Shown: positions 17,104 through 25,746 of the stretch, piece by piece
Numbering within the stretch: position 1 is the stretch's first letter
Layout of the letters: the number at the start of each line of letters is the position of its first letter
From: Arthrobacter sp. U41
Lineage (GTDB): Bacteria > Actinomycetota > Actinomycetes > Actinomycetales > Micrococcaceae
Length of the DNA: 64,000 nt
Direction: 5' to 3'
NCBI RefSeq assembly: GCF_001750145.1
Contig: NZ_CP015732.1
Coordinates: 1,364,001 to 1,428,000, forward strand
Notes under the pieces: generated by a model
Seen by the model: only the letters and a program-made list of their open reading frames with translations
The model's database searches: none
What the model was told of the DNA's origin: nothing
Program-made: the position numbers and the translations under genes

Positions 17104-18620
17104 CCGCCGCGACGCACGCCGCTCCGGCCCTGGCCGCCCGCGCCGCGCTCAAGCTGCCGTACACGCATGTGGACGATGTCTTCGTCAACGGCGCCTGGAC
17201 CCCGGCGCGGGGCACAGGCCGCAACCCGGTCACCGATCCCGCGTCCGGCGAAGTCTGGGGATCCGTCCCGGACGGCGCCCCCGAAGACGTGGACGCCGCC
17301 GTCGGCTCCGCCCGCCGGGCGTTCGACGACGGCGAGTGGCCGCGGCTGGCGCCCTCCGAACGGGCCGCGTACCTGCTGCGGATTGCCGAGGAAGTGGAGA
17401 AGCGGGCCGAGGAACTCTCGCTGACGAACACCCGCGAGAACGGCTCGCCGGTCTCCGAATCCGCCGGGGCCGCAGCCAACGCCGCGGGCATCTTCCGCTA
17501 CTTCGCCACCCTCGCCGGCTACCTGGAACGCGAGGACGTCCGGGCCTTCCCCAAGGGCGGCGGCGAATCCGTGGTCCGGCGCGAACCGATCGGCGTGTGC
17601 GCGCTGATCGCGCCCTGGAACTTCCCGATCAACCTTGTCGTGATCAAGCTCGCCCCGGCCCTGCTGGCCGGCTGCAGCGTGGTGATCAAGCCGGCGTCGC
17701 CCACCCCGCTCTCGCTCCGGGTGGTCATCGATGCGGTGGCCGCGGCCGGCGTCCCGGCCGGCGTCGTCAACCTGGTGACCGGTTCCGGCCGGCTGGGAGA
17801 CGCGCTGGTGAAGCACCCGGGCGTGGACAAGGTCGCATTCACCGGTTCCACGCCGGTGGGCCGGAAGATCGCCGCGGCCTGCGGCGAGCTGCTGCGCCCC
17901 GTCACACTGGAACTCGGCGGCAAGTCCAGCGCGATCGTGCTGCCGGACGCGGACCTGGACGCGATGTCGAAGGTGCTGATCCGCTCCTCGATGCGCAACA
18001 CCGGGCAGACCTGCTACATCTCCACCCGCATCCTGGCCCCCGCCAGCCGCTACGAGGAAGTCGTGGACATGGTCACCAGGACCATCGCCGCCGGCAAACA
18101 GGGCGACCCGCTGGACCCGGACACGGTCTTCGGGCCCTGCGCGACCGAGTCGCAGTACCGCACCGTGCTGGAGTACGTGGAATCCGGCCTGGCCGAAGGC
18201 GCCCGCGCCACCACCGGCGGACGCGCGGCCTCCCTGGGCGGCGGGCTCGAAGGCGGGTACTTCGTGGAACCCACCGTGTTCGCCGACGTCACCCCGGACA
18301 TGCGGATCTCCCGCGAGGAGATCTTCGGACCGGTCATCTGCATCCTGAAGTACAACGACGCCGGCGGCAGCGCCGATGAGGCGGTTGAGCTGGCGAACAA
18401 CACCGAGTTCGGCCTCGGCGGGCTGGTGTTCGGGACCGATCCGGAAGCGGCGCTGTCCGTGGCGGACCGGATGGACACCGGCTCGGTGGGCATCAACTTC
18501 TTCGCCTCCAACCACGCGGCGCCGTTCGGCGGCCGGCACGACTCCGGCCTCGGCACCGAGTACGGCGTCGAGGGGCTCAACGCGTACCTGAGCTACAAGT
18601 CGATCCATCGGAAGGTCTGA
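17100..18620 (+). CDS. Aldehyde dehydrogenase (hydroxybenzaldehyde type, CreC-like)
   Basis: 506 residues, normal for the NAD(P)-dependent ALDH superfamily. Motifs: PWNFPINLVVIKLAPALLAG, FTGSTPVGRKIA, LELGGKSS, and NTGQTCYISTR with the catalytic Cys at 305; EEIFGPVICI follows. Start ATG 17100 overlaps the preceding stop (ATGA), so translation is coupled. It would oxidise the aldehyde from the SDR step to a hydroxybenzoate. Copy B of the palindromic repeat begins 8 bp after the stop and may end the transcript. Confidence 0.9.
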   Translation: MTAATHAAPALAARAALKLPYTHVDDVFVNGAWTPARGTGRNPVTDPASGEVWGSVPDGAPEDVDAAVGSARRAFDDGEWPRLAPSERAAYLLRIAEEVEKRAEELSLTNTRENGSPVSESAGAAANAAGIFRYFATLAGYLEREDVRAFPKGGGESVVRREPIGVCALIAPWNFPINLVVIKLAPALLAGCSVVIKPASPTPLSLRVVIDAVAAAGVPAGVVNLVTGSGRLGDALVKHPGVDKVAFTGSTPVGRKIAAACGELLRPVTLELGGKSSAIVLPDADLDAMSKVLIRSSMRNTGQTCYISTRILAPASRYEEVVDMVTRTIAAGKQGDPLDPDTVFGPCATESQYRTVLEYVESGLAEGARATTGGRAASLGGGLEGGYFVEPTVFADVTPDMRISREEIFGPVICILKYNDAGGSADEAVELANNTEFGLGGLVFGTDPEAALSVADRMDTGSVGINFFASNHAAPFGGRHDSGLGTEYGVEGLNAYLSYKSIHRKV

Positions 18621-18627
18621 AAACTCC

Positions 18628-18689
18628 AACGCGGGGTCACACAGCGCCCGTCCGGGGGCCTCGGACCGGCGGGATGTGACCCCGCGTTG
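18628..18689. repeat. Palindromic repeat, copy B
   Basis: Outer arms CAACGCGGGGTCACA and TGTGACCCCGCGTTG are perfect over 15 bp. The inner part has diverged from copy A. It sits 8 bp after the aldehyde dehydrogenase stop, a terminator-like position. Confidence 0.8.
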
Positions 18690-18798
18690 CTTCTTCGGCA
18701 AAGCGGCTGACCCCTCGGGTAAATCGGCCCTACCGGCAGGCCGACAGCCTGGCCGATAATCAGGTATCCACCCCTTGCAGACTACGGAGGCGATCAAC

Positions 18799-19107
18799 GT
18801 GTCGGTTTATACGCTGGGAATCTGGCTGGTACACCCGGGACGCGAGAATGATTTCGTGCAGGCCTGGCGGGATCTGGCCCGGAAGACCCAGGAGGACTTC
18901 CCGCACGCGAAGGCCGTGCTGATGCATGACCGTGACGTTCGGAACCGGTTCATCAGCACCGGCCCGTGGGAATCCCTGGAACAGGTCGAACAGTGGCGGG
19001 CCTCCGAGATGTTCAAGCAGACCATGGAGGGCCTGCGCGAGATGCTGGAGCATTTCGAGTCGCGCACCCTGGACGAGGCTGCCAGCATCGGCGGGGATTC
19101 GCCCTAG
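18799..19107 (+). CDS. ABM (antibiotic biosynthesis monooxygenase)-like small protein
   Basis: 102 residues from GTG 18799, chosen because GGAGG lies 8 bp upstream; in-frame codons farther up lack this. The sequence (VYTLGIWLVHPGRENDFVQA, FISTGPWESLEQVEQWRASE) has the strand-helix pattern and Trp/Phe-rich core of ferredoxin-like ABM dimers, which include small monooxygenases, dehydratases and haem-binding proteins. It follows the aromatic cluster and may be an accessory enzyme for it, but copy B of the repeat separates them. Function is not determined. Confidence 0.75.
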   Translation: MSVYTLGIWLVHPGRENDFVQAWRDLARKTQEDFPHAKAVLMHDRDVRNRFISTGPWESLEQVEQWRASEMFKQTMEGLREMLEHFESRTLDEAASIGGDSP

Positions 19108-19231
19108 GCGCCCGTTTCCCGTCGGCCGCCGTCGTGCAGGCAAGCCGGGCAGCCAAGTCGAGCAGCAATGAGGTGCTGACGACGCGAAGAGGGGACGCCC
19201 GCCGTGGCGGGCATCCCCTCTGAAAGCTTTC

Positions 19232-19939
19232 CTAACCGCCGAACGCGGTGAGGTGGTGCTTTGATGCCTCCAGCAGGCGGGTGAAGACGGCCTTCGCGTC
19301 GGGTGCCGTGGTGGCGCCCTCAACCGCGGCGGTCAGGCCCTCTATATCGGTCTTCTCGACGGTCCGCCCGGCCTCAAGTGCGCCCTCCTGGCTGGCCTGG
19401 CCCTGTACGAGCAGCTCATCGTAGAGCTTCTGCAGGCTCTCGTCCGAGAAGACGCCCGCGACGTGGTCGACGGTGGGATCGGTGACGCCGTAACGTTCCA
19501 TCAGGTTCCGGACTGCCTCAAGGTGCTTGGACTCTGAGTTGGCGACCCGGCCGAACACCGGGGTGTCGTACAGGCCGGCAAAAGCGGTGTACAGGTCATG
19601 GGCCACCAGTTCCTCTTCGGCCATAAACGCAAGTTCTGCCTTCTGCTCGTCCGTCATGGTGCCGGTGGCGCTGCTCCCGGCGTCGAGACCCGCACCTGAA
19701 CCCATTCCTGGCCCCTGCCCGCCGGCCTTGCCGTGGCCCGAAGACTTGCCGCCGGTGTGGTTGCCGGCCTGATCGCCTGCGCCGCGGCCATGGCCGTTCG
19801 GGGACTGCTTCTGCCCGCTTTGCTGGTGCTGGCCGTTCTGGGCGCCCTGCACGACGGCGGCCACGCTGGGCCCTGCAACGAGAGCGGTAATTACGGCCCC
19901 GCCGGCGATGGCAGTGGCAATCATGGTCTTCTTTCGCAT
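19232..19939 (-). CDS. Secreted DUF2202 ferritin-like protein
   Basis: 235 residues from ATG 19939, which has AGGAG upstream. N-terminal signal peptide (MRKKTMIATAIAGG..., cleavage after the VAGPSVAAV region), then a 70-residue low-complexity Gly/His/Gln/Ser linker, then a helical domain with ELAFMAEEELVAHDLYTAFA and NSESKHLEAVRNLMERYGV. That pattern is DUF2202, a ferritin-like helical bundle; the conserved Glu/His residues could bind metal (inference). It is divergent from the two-component system at 20089, which may control it. Confidence 0.82.
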   Translation of the reverse strand: MRKKTMIATAIAGGAVITALVAGPSVAAVVQGAQNGQHQQSGQKQSPNGHGRGAGDQAGNHTGGKSSGHGKAGGQGPGMGSGAGLDAGSSATGTMTDEQKAELAFMAEEELVAHDLYTAFAGLYDTPVFGRVANSESKHLEAVRNLMERYGVTDPTVDHVAGVFSDESLQKLYDELLVQGQASQEGALEAGRTVEKTDIEGLTAAVEGATTAPDAKAVFTRLLEASKHHLTAFGG

Positions 19940-20088
19940 GGTGTGCTCCTTGTTCGTTGTGCCGGAAATCAGCTTGTAGATCCAGAATGCCGCCGGCGTG
20001 TGCAGTGCCGCTGGCGTCCGTGTGCAGATTGTGTGGAGATTCGTTCCACCTGCCTCGCGGCGCAAAAGCTGGCATTAGTGTTAGCCCT

Positions 20089-20777
20089 ATGCCCACCGTG
20101 CTGGTCGTCGAGGACGAAAAAGACATCCGTGAAGTGCTGCGCCGGTACCTGGAGCGGGCGGGGTTCTCGGTTCTGACTACCGGCTCGGGCGCCGAGGCCA
20201 TGCGGTTCCTGCCAACCGCTGACCTTGTGGTGCTGGATCTCGGTCTGCCCGACGTCGACGGCACCGACATCCTCCGCGAGATCCACGCGATCGGAAGCCT
20301 TCCGGTGATCGTCCTGACGGCCCGCAGCAGTACCGAGGACCGGATCCGCGGTCTCGAACTGGGAGCCGACGACTATGTGACCAAGCCCTTCAGCCCGCAT
20401 GAACTGGTCCTGCGGGTGCAGGCGGTCCTGCACCGCTTCGGCGGTGTTGCTGCTGCGGACGCGGCGGCAAGCTACGGGGACGGCAGGCTGCGAATCGACG
20501 CGGGCCTGCACAAAGCATGGCTGGACGGGAACCTGCTGGATCTGACCCCCACAGAGTGGGACCTGCTCGACGCCGTGGCGGCATCGCCGGGACGGGTTTA
20601 CTCGCGGTACGAGCTGGTGAACCGCGTCCGGGTTACGAATATGCCGGTTATGAGCGCACCATCGACTCCCACATCAAGAACCTCCGCCGGAAGCTCGGCC
20701 CCGGAGGCTCGGACGTCGTGGAAACGGTGACCGGCGTGGGTTACCGGCTGGGCCTGCACCGGGACGAACGGAAATGA
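20089..20777 (+). pseudogene. OmpR-family response regulator with a one-base frameshift
   Basis: Receiver domain is intact from ATG 20089: VLVVEDEKDIREVLRRYL, phospho-acceptor Asp50 in VVLDLGLPD, TARSS and YVTKPFSP. The winged-helix effector is intact to YELVNRVR, then at about 20628 one base is missing. The original frame runs into [10 protein letters not shown] and ends at 20730. The correct continuation, [20 protein letters not shown] and [13 protein letters not shown], is in the next frame and ends at 20777 overlapping the kinase ATG. No Shine-Dalgarno is obvious, so the mRNA may be leaderless. It is either a real mutation or a sequencing error. Confidence 0.85.
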
Positions 20778-22132
20778 GGCGCACCGGGGAGGGCCTGGGA
20801 CAACTCGGGAAGCGGCTCTTGCTGGCGTTTGTGCTCGTGGCTGTTTCGTCGGTCCTTGTGCTGGTCGGGGCTGCCCTGATCGGGGTGGACCGTGGTGTTC
20901 ATGCCGCGCAGCTGGCGGAGCGCGAACAGCTGGCCGTCGCGGCTGCCGCTGCCGCCGCGGACGCCTATCGGCAGGCTGGCGGCTGGGAGGGCGCCGAGCT
21001 GAGTCGTTCGCTGGCCATCGGTGACGCCGCATCGGCCCGCCTGAGTATCGTCGACTCCGCCGGTACAGTGCGGGCCGGCTCCGGCAACCCGGCCCGAGGA
21101 AACGCCGGCCAGGCAGATTCCGGCGGCCAGGGAACGGTGAGCGCCGATGTCATCGTTGATGGCGCCCGGGTCGGGACAGTGCGGGTCAACCTCGGAGGGA
21201 ACCTCGCAGGGAACAGCGGGACGAGGATCCTCGACGTCGCCTGGCTGTGGATTACCGTCGCCGCACTGGTGGCGCTGACGATGGCCTTAGCCGCGAGCTG
21301 GTTCGTCACACGGAGGCTTGTCCGGCCAATCCGCAGCATGACGGAGGCGGCGCGTTCATTCGGCGCCGGAGACCGGAACGTCCGGACCGCCGGGGAAGCG
21401 CCTGGAGAACTCGGCGACCTCGCCCACGCCTTCAATGACATGGCGGATGCGGTTGTCCGGTCCGATACGGAGAGGCGCAACCTCACCGCGGATGTGGCCC
21501 ACGAACTGCGCACGCCGCTCGCGGCGCTGCAGGCCGGGCTCGAGGAACTGCGCGACGGACTCGTTGAACCGACGCCGGCCGGTCTGGCCGGTTTGCACGA
21601 CCAGTCGCTCAGGCTTGGCCGGGTTGTGGCAGACCTCGCGGAGCTCTCCGCGGTTGAAACGGCGGCGCTGTCCCTGGACCTGGCACCCGTGGACCTTGCC
21701 GCGCTCGCAGCCGATGCCCTGTCCCGCTCTGAACCGCAGTTGAGGGCGGCCGGCCTGGCCACGGAGCTGGAAAGCGTCGGCCCCGTGTGGGTCAGGGCCG
21801 ACGCCGACCGACTGCACCAGGCAGTGGGCAACCTGATGGCCAACGCCGCGCGCTACTGTCGAAAGGGCGACACGGTCACCCTCAGGGCATCAAGCGAGGG
21901 CGGCGATGCCGTGCTCACCGTCGCCGACACCGGCCCGGGAATCCCCGCCGAGGAGCTGCCGCATATCTTTGACCGGCTGTGGCGGGGGAAGTCCGCAGAA
22001 CACATCGCCGGCTCCGGAATCGGGCTTGCCCTGGTCCGCGAAATCATCACCAGCCATGGCGGACGCGTTCACGCTGTGTCCGCGCCGGGAGAGGGGACGG
22101 CCATCTCCCTGCGGCTGCCCCGGCTCCGTTGA
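20774..22132 (+). CDS. Membrane sensor histidine kinase
   Basis: 452 residues: a transmembrane helix at about 16-38, an extracellular sensor region, a second helix at about 155-180, HAMP ([20 protein letters not shown]), HisKA with the phosphorylated His243 in [14 protein letters not shown], and a HATPase domain ([41 protein letters not shown]). Its ATG overlaps the stop of the frameshifted regulator's true frame (ATGA), which confirms they were one operon. The signal is unknown; the divergent secreted DUF2202 gene is a possible target of the pair. Confidence 0.92.
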   Translation: MRRTGEGLGQLGKRLLLAFVLVAVSSVLVLVGAALIGVDRGVHAAQLAEREQLAVAAAAAAADAYRQAGGWEGAELSRSLAIGDAASARLSIVDSAGTVRAGSGNPARGNAGQADSGGQGTVSADVIVDGARVGTVRVNLGGNLAGNSGTRILDVAWLWITVAALVALTMALAASWFVTRRLVRPIRSMTEAARSFGAGDRNVRTAGEAPGELGDLAHAFNDMADAVVRSDTERRNLTADVAHELRTPLAALQAGLEELRDGLVEPTPAGLAGLHDQSLRLGRVVADLAELSAVETAALSLDLAPVDLAALAADALSRSEPQLRAAGLATELESVGPVWVRADADRLHQAVGNLMANAARYCRKGDTVTLRASSEGGDAVLTVADTGPGIPAEELPHIFDRLWRGKSAEHIAGSGIGLALVREIITSHGGRVHAVSAPGEGTAISLRLPRLR

Positions 22133-22147
22133 GCTGAACCGGGCCCG

Positions 22148-22162
22148 CACCCCGCGTTGCTT
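22148..22162. repeat. Half copy of the palindromic repeat
   Basis: ACCCCGCGTTGCTTG matches the right-hand end of copy A (ACCCCGCGTTGCTTG) exactly. The left arm is missing. It lies 16 bp after the kinase stop. Confidence 0.6.
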
Positions 22163-22211
22163 GGAGGCGTTGCGGGAGTATTGGCTCCGGGCTCCGGGCT
22201 CCGGGCTGTGG

Positions 22212-23513
22212 TCAGGCGAACAGGCCGTCGCCGACGAAACCGCCCTCCCGGCAGCCCGGCGGAATGGCAAACACGGCCGAGCCCACCGGCGTCGTCCACT
22301 GGTTGAGCATGTCCATTTCATCGAGCCGGCGCTGGATGGGCGTGAACTGCCTGTCGACGTCGGCCTGGTAGGACACGAAGATCAGCCCGGAGTCCGAGAC
22401 CCCTCCGGCGCCGGGAGCGGCGTCGTAGTTGTAGGCCCGCCGGAAGATCCGCTGGGAACTGTCCTCGGGCCGGGCCCGGCGCAGGTGCGAAACGTCCGAG
22501 ATGACCGGGAACCCGAGCTTGGACACGGCGGCCAGGTCCGGCTCGTCGTGCTCGTGCGTCCCGGTCAGGGGTGCCCCGTTGGACAGCCGGCGGCCCACTG
22601 ATTCCTCCCGTCCGACGCGGTCCACCTCGTCCCACTTGTCCAGGTTCATCGCGATCCGGCGGATGACGACCGACGTGCCGTTCTCCGTCCACGCGGGAAT
22701 GTCCCCGCCGCCCCAGACCACGCGCTCGTGGTCTGTGCTGTCCGGCGCCGGGTTCGAGGTCCCGTCCACCTGGCCGAAGAGGTTCCGCATGGTGGTCCCG
22801 GACTTCTCGCTGCCGTTCGAACGGCGGAAGCCGGTCTGCACCCAGCGGACGGTCGCGAAGCTCCGGCTGTCCTTCAGGAGCATCCGCTGGGCGTGCGCCA
22901 CGGTCAACGGGTCATCCGCGCAGATCTGCAGCAGCAGATCACCGTCGGAGAACTCGGGCTGCAGCCTGTCGATGCTGAAAGCCGGCAGGGGTTTCAGCCA
23001 GCCGGGCGCCCGGGCGGGGTCCACTGCGGCAACCAGCCCGGGTCCGAAGCCGAACGTGACCGTCAGCCGTGCCGGCACCTGGGCGAGTTCGGCCTCGGTG
23101 TCGGCCAGTGCCGGTTTTCCCGCGCAGAGGTTCGCGGCATCGTCGCTGAGCAGCCGCAGGAGCGCTTTGACCTTGGCGCGCGTCGTCCCGGGCCGCAGGT
23201 CCAGGGCGACAAAGACGCCGTGGGCCTGTGCCGCCGTCGTGATACCCGCCTGCCGGTCGCCGTGAAACGGAACAACGCCGCCGCCGTGGAGGCTCTCCTC
23301 GGCTGCGGCTGCGGCTGCGGCTTCGGCTTCGGCCGGGGCAGGGCTCCCGGGCTGCTGGCTGCCCGCCCCGGCGAGGTGGGCGCCGGCCGCTGCCAGTGCC
23401 CCCAGGCCTGCCGCGGCGCCGCCGAAGAGGAGTCCGCGCCGCGGCAGTTTCCTCGGGGCGCCGGACTCGTCGCTGCCGGCGGACAGGCCCGCGGGCTGCT
23501 GGTTCCCGGCCAT
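22212..23513 (-). CDS. Dyp-type peroxidase (EfeB-like), Tat-secreted
   Basis: 433 residues. A twin-arginine signal is clear (LPRRGLLFGGAAAGLGALAA). The mature part has the Dyp hallmarks: GXXDG as GQVDGTSNP with the catalytic Asp, the proximal-His segment SHLRRARPED, and RRAYNYD. EfeB proteins use haem and peroxide and take part in iron uptake or haem-iron release, but no efeU or efeO is adjacent. The start overlaps the PCuAC gene by one base (TAATG). Gene order with PCuAC and CopC suggests a role in periplasmic/extracytoplasmic copper or haem chemistry (inference). Confidence 0.9.
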   Translation of the reverse strand: MAGNQQPAGLSAGSDESGAPRKLPRRGLLFGGAAAGLGALAAAGAHLAGAGSQQPGSPAPAEAEAAAAAAAEESLHGGGVVPFHGDRQAGITTAAQAHGVFVALDLRPGTTRAKVKALLRLLSDDAANLCAGKPALADTEAELAQVPARLTVTFGFGPGLVAAVDPARAPGWLKPLPAFSIDRLQPEFSDGDLLLQICADDPLTVAHAQRMLLKDSRSFATVRWVQTGFRRSNGSEKSGTTMRNLFGQVDGTSNPAPDSTDHERVVWGGGDIPAWTENGTSVVIRRIAMNLDKWDEVDRVGREESVGRRLSNGAPLTGTHEHDEPDLAAVSKLGFPVISDVSHLRRARPEDSSQRIFRRAYNYDAAPGAGGVSDSGLIFVSYQADVDRQFTPIQRRLDEMDMLNQWTTPVGSAVFAIPPGCREGGFVGDGLFA

Positions 23514-24121
23514 TACTTCGAGGTCGGCGACGGCGCGGAAGGGGTTGCGCTGCCGGCGGCTCCGGACGGCTGGCCGTGCTGCATGCCGGCGCCCTCGTCT
23601 TCGACGTAGTTCTCGTTGGCGCCGCTGAAGTCCTTCGCCACGGCGGTGAATTCGAAGCTGCCGCCGCCGGCCAGCTCCAGCGTGAAGGTGACGTCGTCAC
23701 CGGCAGTGATGGGTGCGGTAAGGCCCATCAGCATGAGGTGGTCGGCGCCCGGCTCCAGTTTCAGTTCGCCGCCGGCCGGGATCACAAAGCCGCCCTGCTT
23801 GGCCTGCATCTGCATGGCGCCGTTGGCTCCAGCGGCGGTTTCATGCAGCTCCACCATCCGGGCCGCCGGGGTCGAGGCGCCGGTGACGGTGATGCCGGCG
23901 TCGGAGGTGTTCTTGATGACGCCGAATCCGCCGGTCATGCCGGATCCGGCGGCCTTGACCCAGGGCTGGCTGACCGCCGGCGCGGCGGCCGCACCGGCCG
24001 GGGTGGTGACGGCGGCGGCCGAGGACGGTGCCGGCGTCGAGGCTGAGGGAGCGCAGCCGGTGAGGGCCAGGGCCGCGGCGGCGAGAACGGAAAGGGCGGG
24101 GTAGACGAGCTTTTTGGACAT
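23513..24121 (-). CDS. PCu(A)C copper-chaperone lipoprotein
   Basis: 202 residues. Lipobox signal LALTGCAPS near residue 23. The PCuAC domain (about 50-160) shows the copper ligands of the family: H in ELHETAAGANGAMQMQ with its Met residues, and H-x-M in ADHLMLMGL. PCuAC proteins deliver Cu(I) to cytochrome oxidase. The tail is low complexity. It overlaps the EfeB-like gene and follows CopC (53 bp apart), forming a copper block. Confidence 0.88.
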   Translation of the reverse strand: MSKKLVYPALSVLAAAALALTGCAPSASTPAPSSAAAVTTPAGAAAAPAVSQPWVKAAGSGMTGGFGVIKNTSDAGITVTGASTPAARMVELHETAAGANGAMQMQAKQGGFVIPAGGELKLEPGADHLMLMGLTAPITAGDDVTFTLELAGGGSFEFTAVAKDFSGANENYVEDEGAGMQHGQPSGAAGSATPSAPSPTSK

Positions 24122-24174
24122 GGTGGTACTCCTGAATCGTCGCAGGCGGCCGCAGCGGGCCGGCCCGGAAAGTG

Positions 24175-24771
24175 TTATTCGCTGGGGGATTGGACGTTGC
24201 GCTTGATGCGCCGGAGGCCTGCAAAGGCCAGGTAAATGCCGAGGCCTGCGGCCGCAGCGATTCCGGCGGCAGGCAGCCAGCCGGGTACGCCGGTGCCGGT
24301 TGCGGCAGGCGCGCCTGATTCAGCGCCGGGAGCCGGGCTGGCGGGGGCCTCCGGCGTTGCGGCGGCGGCCGGGTTGCCGACGTGGAACCGGTAGCCGCCA
24401 TTGATCGGATGGCCGTCTGCGGAGACAACCCGCCAGCTGACCTGGTAGCCGCCGTCGGGGAGTTCCGGGAGCGGCTGGGTCAGTGTTTCCCGGCTGAGTA
24501 CCGGCGAGCCGGCTACCCAGTTCTTTGCGTTGTCATCGACGACGCGGACCTCGTGGCCCAGCGTCAGCAGGGGCGAACCGAAATTCAGGGTGATGCTGGC
24601 TGGCGTTTTGTCCAGGCGCTCATCGGGCGCCGGGCTGGACGAAATCAGCTGGTCATGGGCGAACGCCGCAGGTGCTGCCGGGAGGCTGATGCCTACGCAG
24701 AGCAAGGGGGCGGCGAGCAGTGATGCTCCCAAGCCAGGATTCCGCCATGTTTTCAAGGGTTTTCTTGTCAT
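24175..24771 (-). CDS. CopC-domain copper-resistance protein with C-terminal membrane anchor
   Basis: 198 residues: signal peptide ending AAPAAFAHDQ so that His follows cleavage as in CopC (the N-terminal His is a Cu ligand), an immunoglobulin-like CopC domain (DERLDKTPASITLNFGSPL, VSADGHPINGGYRFHV), an Ala/Pro linker, and one helix (WLPAAGIAAAAGLGIYLAFA). It binds copper outside the membrane. The neighbouring membrane protein lies 67 bp upstream on the same strand. Confidence 0.88.
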   Translation of the reverse strand: MTRKPLKTWRNPGLGASLLAAPLLCVGISLPAAPAAFAHDQLISSSPAPDERLDKTPASITLNFGSPLLTLGHEVRVVDDNAKNWVAGSPVLSRETLTQPLPELPDGGYQVSWRVVSADGHPINGGYRFHVGNPAAAATPEAPASPAPGAESGAPAATGTGVPGWLPAAGIAAAAGLGIYLAFAGLRRIKRNVQSPSE

Positions 24772-24838
24772 GGCTGCTTTCCCGCCCCGGCGCTGTTCGG
24801 CAGCGCTGCGGGGCTTATCGGGTGAAAGGCGCGGGCGC

Positions 24839-25450
24839 CTAGGACACGAGCGGAAGCAGGGGTGGCCCGCGGTGGCGCATCACCAGCAAGGGCGCGCCGA
24901 GGTTGCGCACCGGCCGGACCGGCCGGTTGGCGGGCAGGGCTGCGGCGGCCGGGCGCACCGGAAGAGGCTGGAAAAGCGGGAAAAAGGCCGTCACGCGCAG
25001 GCGCATGGCCTGCAGCAACCGGACGACGGCGACCTCGCCGTGGCGCAGGACGGCCACGGTCAGGATGGCGGCAACGGCGTGTCCCAGCCACATCAGCGGC
25101 GAGGCGTGGTCCGTCGCGGAGGAGAAGATCGTTCCGGCAGCAGGGTCCAGCACGGATGAGTGCGCCAGGTGGCCGCCGGCCGGAGCGCGGGACACATGCG
25201 GAGCCGCCGCCCCGCTGAACAGCCAGTGGAAAAGCCCCTGGCTCAGGACCACGCCGACGGAGAGCCGCCACAGGGACAGGCCTCGGTCGGTGAGGGCGGT
25301 GCAGGCCAGCCCGGACAGGGCCAGGGCGAGCAGGAGCAGCGGAAGTTCCGGAGCGTTGCCGCCGGCCAGGAAATGCGAACCGGCGGCGATGGAGGTCGCG
25401 ACGACGGCGCCGATCCAGCCGCGTACAAGGCGCAGGCCGCGTGCCGTCAT
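24839..25450 (-). CDS. Polytopic membrane protein at the head of the copper block
   Basis: 203 residues from ATG 25450, preceded by AGGAGG. Four or five hydrophobic segments: GWIGAVVATSIAAGSHFLAG, LPLLLLALALSGLACTAL, LSLWRLSVGVVLSQGLFHWL, and LMWLGHAVAAILTVAVL. Several His residues lie at helix ends (SHFLAG, LFHWLF, HVSRAP, LGHAV), which could bind metal. I do not recognise a named family, although such proteins occur beside copC in this group of bacteria. A CsoR-type operator lies 162 bp upstream. Confidence 0.8.
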   Translation of the reverse strand: MTARGLRLVRGWIGAVVATSIAAGSHFLAGGNAPELPLLLLALALSGLACTALTDRGLSLWRLSVGVVLSQGLFHWLFSGAAAPHVSRAPAGGHLAHSSVLDPAAGTIFSSATDHASPLMWLGHAVAAILTVAVLRHGEVAVVRLLQAMRLRVTAFFPLFQPLPVRPAAAALPANRPVRPVRNLGAPLLVMRHRGPPLLPLVS

Positions 25451-25611
25451 CTTTCCTCCTCGCTCACGGGTAATTCTACAGGCTGTCGAAGACGTTCCCG
25501 GCGCCTGGCCGCGTTCAGGGCGATCACGGCCCGCGCAGGGGAGCCCGGGTTCGTTTGTGGATAGTCCCCTCAGCGCCGGTCGGCGAACCAAAACTTGGAC
25601 GCAGTATCTCA

Positions 25612-25629
25612 CATACCCCTAGGGGTATG
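25612..25629. promoter_or_regulatory. CsoR-type metal/sulfur operator, perfect 18-bp palindrome
   Basis: CATACCCCTAGGGGTATG matches the (T)ACCCC-TA-GGGGT(A) consensus known for CsoR-family repressors. It lies between the copper block (start 25450, minus strand) and the GntR gene at 25747, so it can govern either. No csoR gene is present in the window. Confidence 0.7.
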
Positions 25630-25746
25630 AAAGTTCCGGCGTGGAAACAGCGCGGAACGGCCGCGTCCGGCTCGGATGCCAGGGGTGGGTTATGCAGTAA
25701 CGTCGTAATGCCAGCAGCTTTGTGGAGCAAATCGGTCGGGAGCGAT

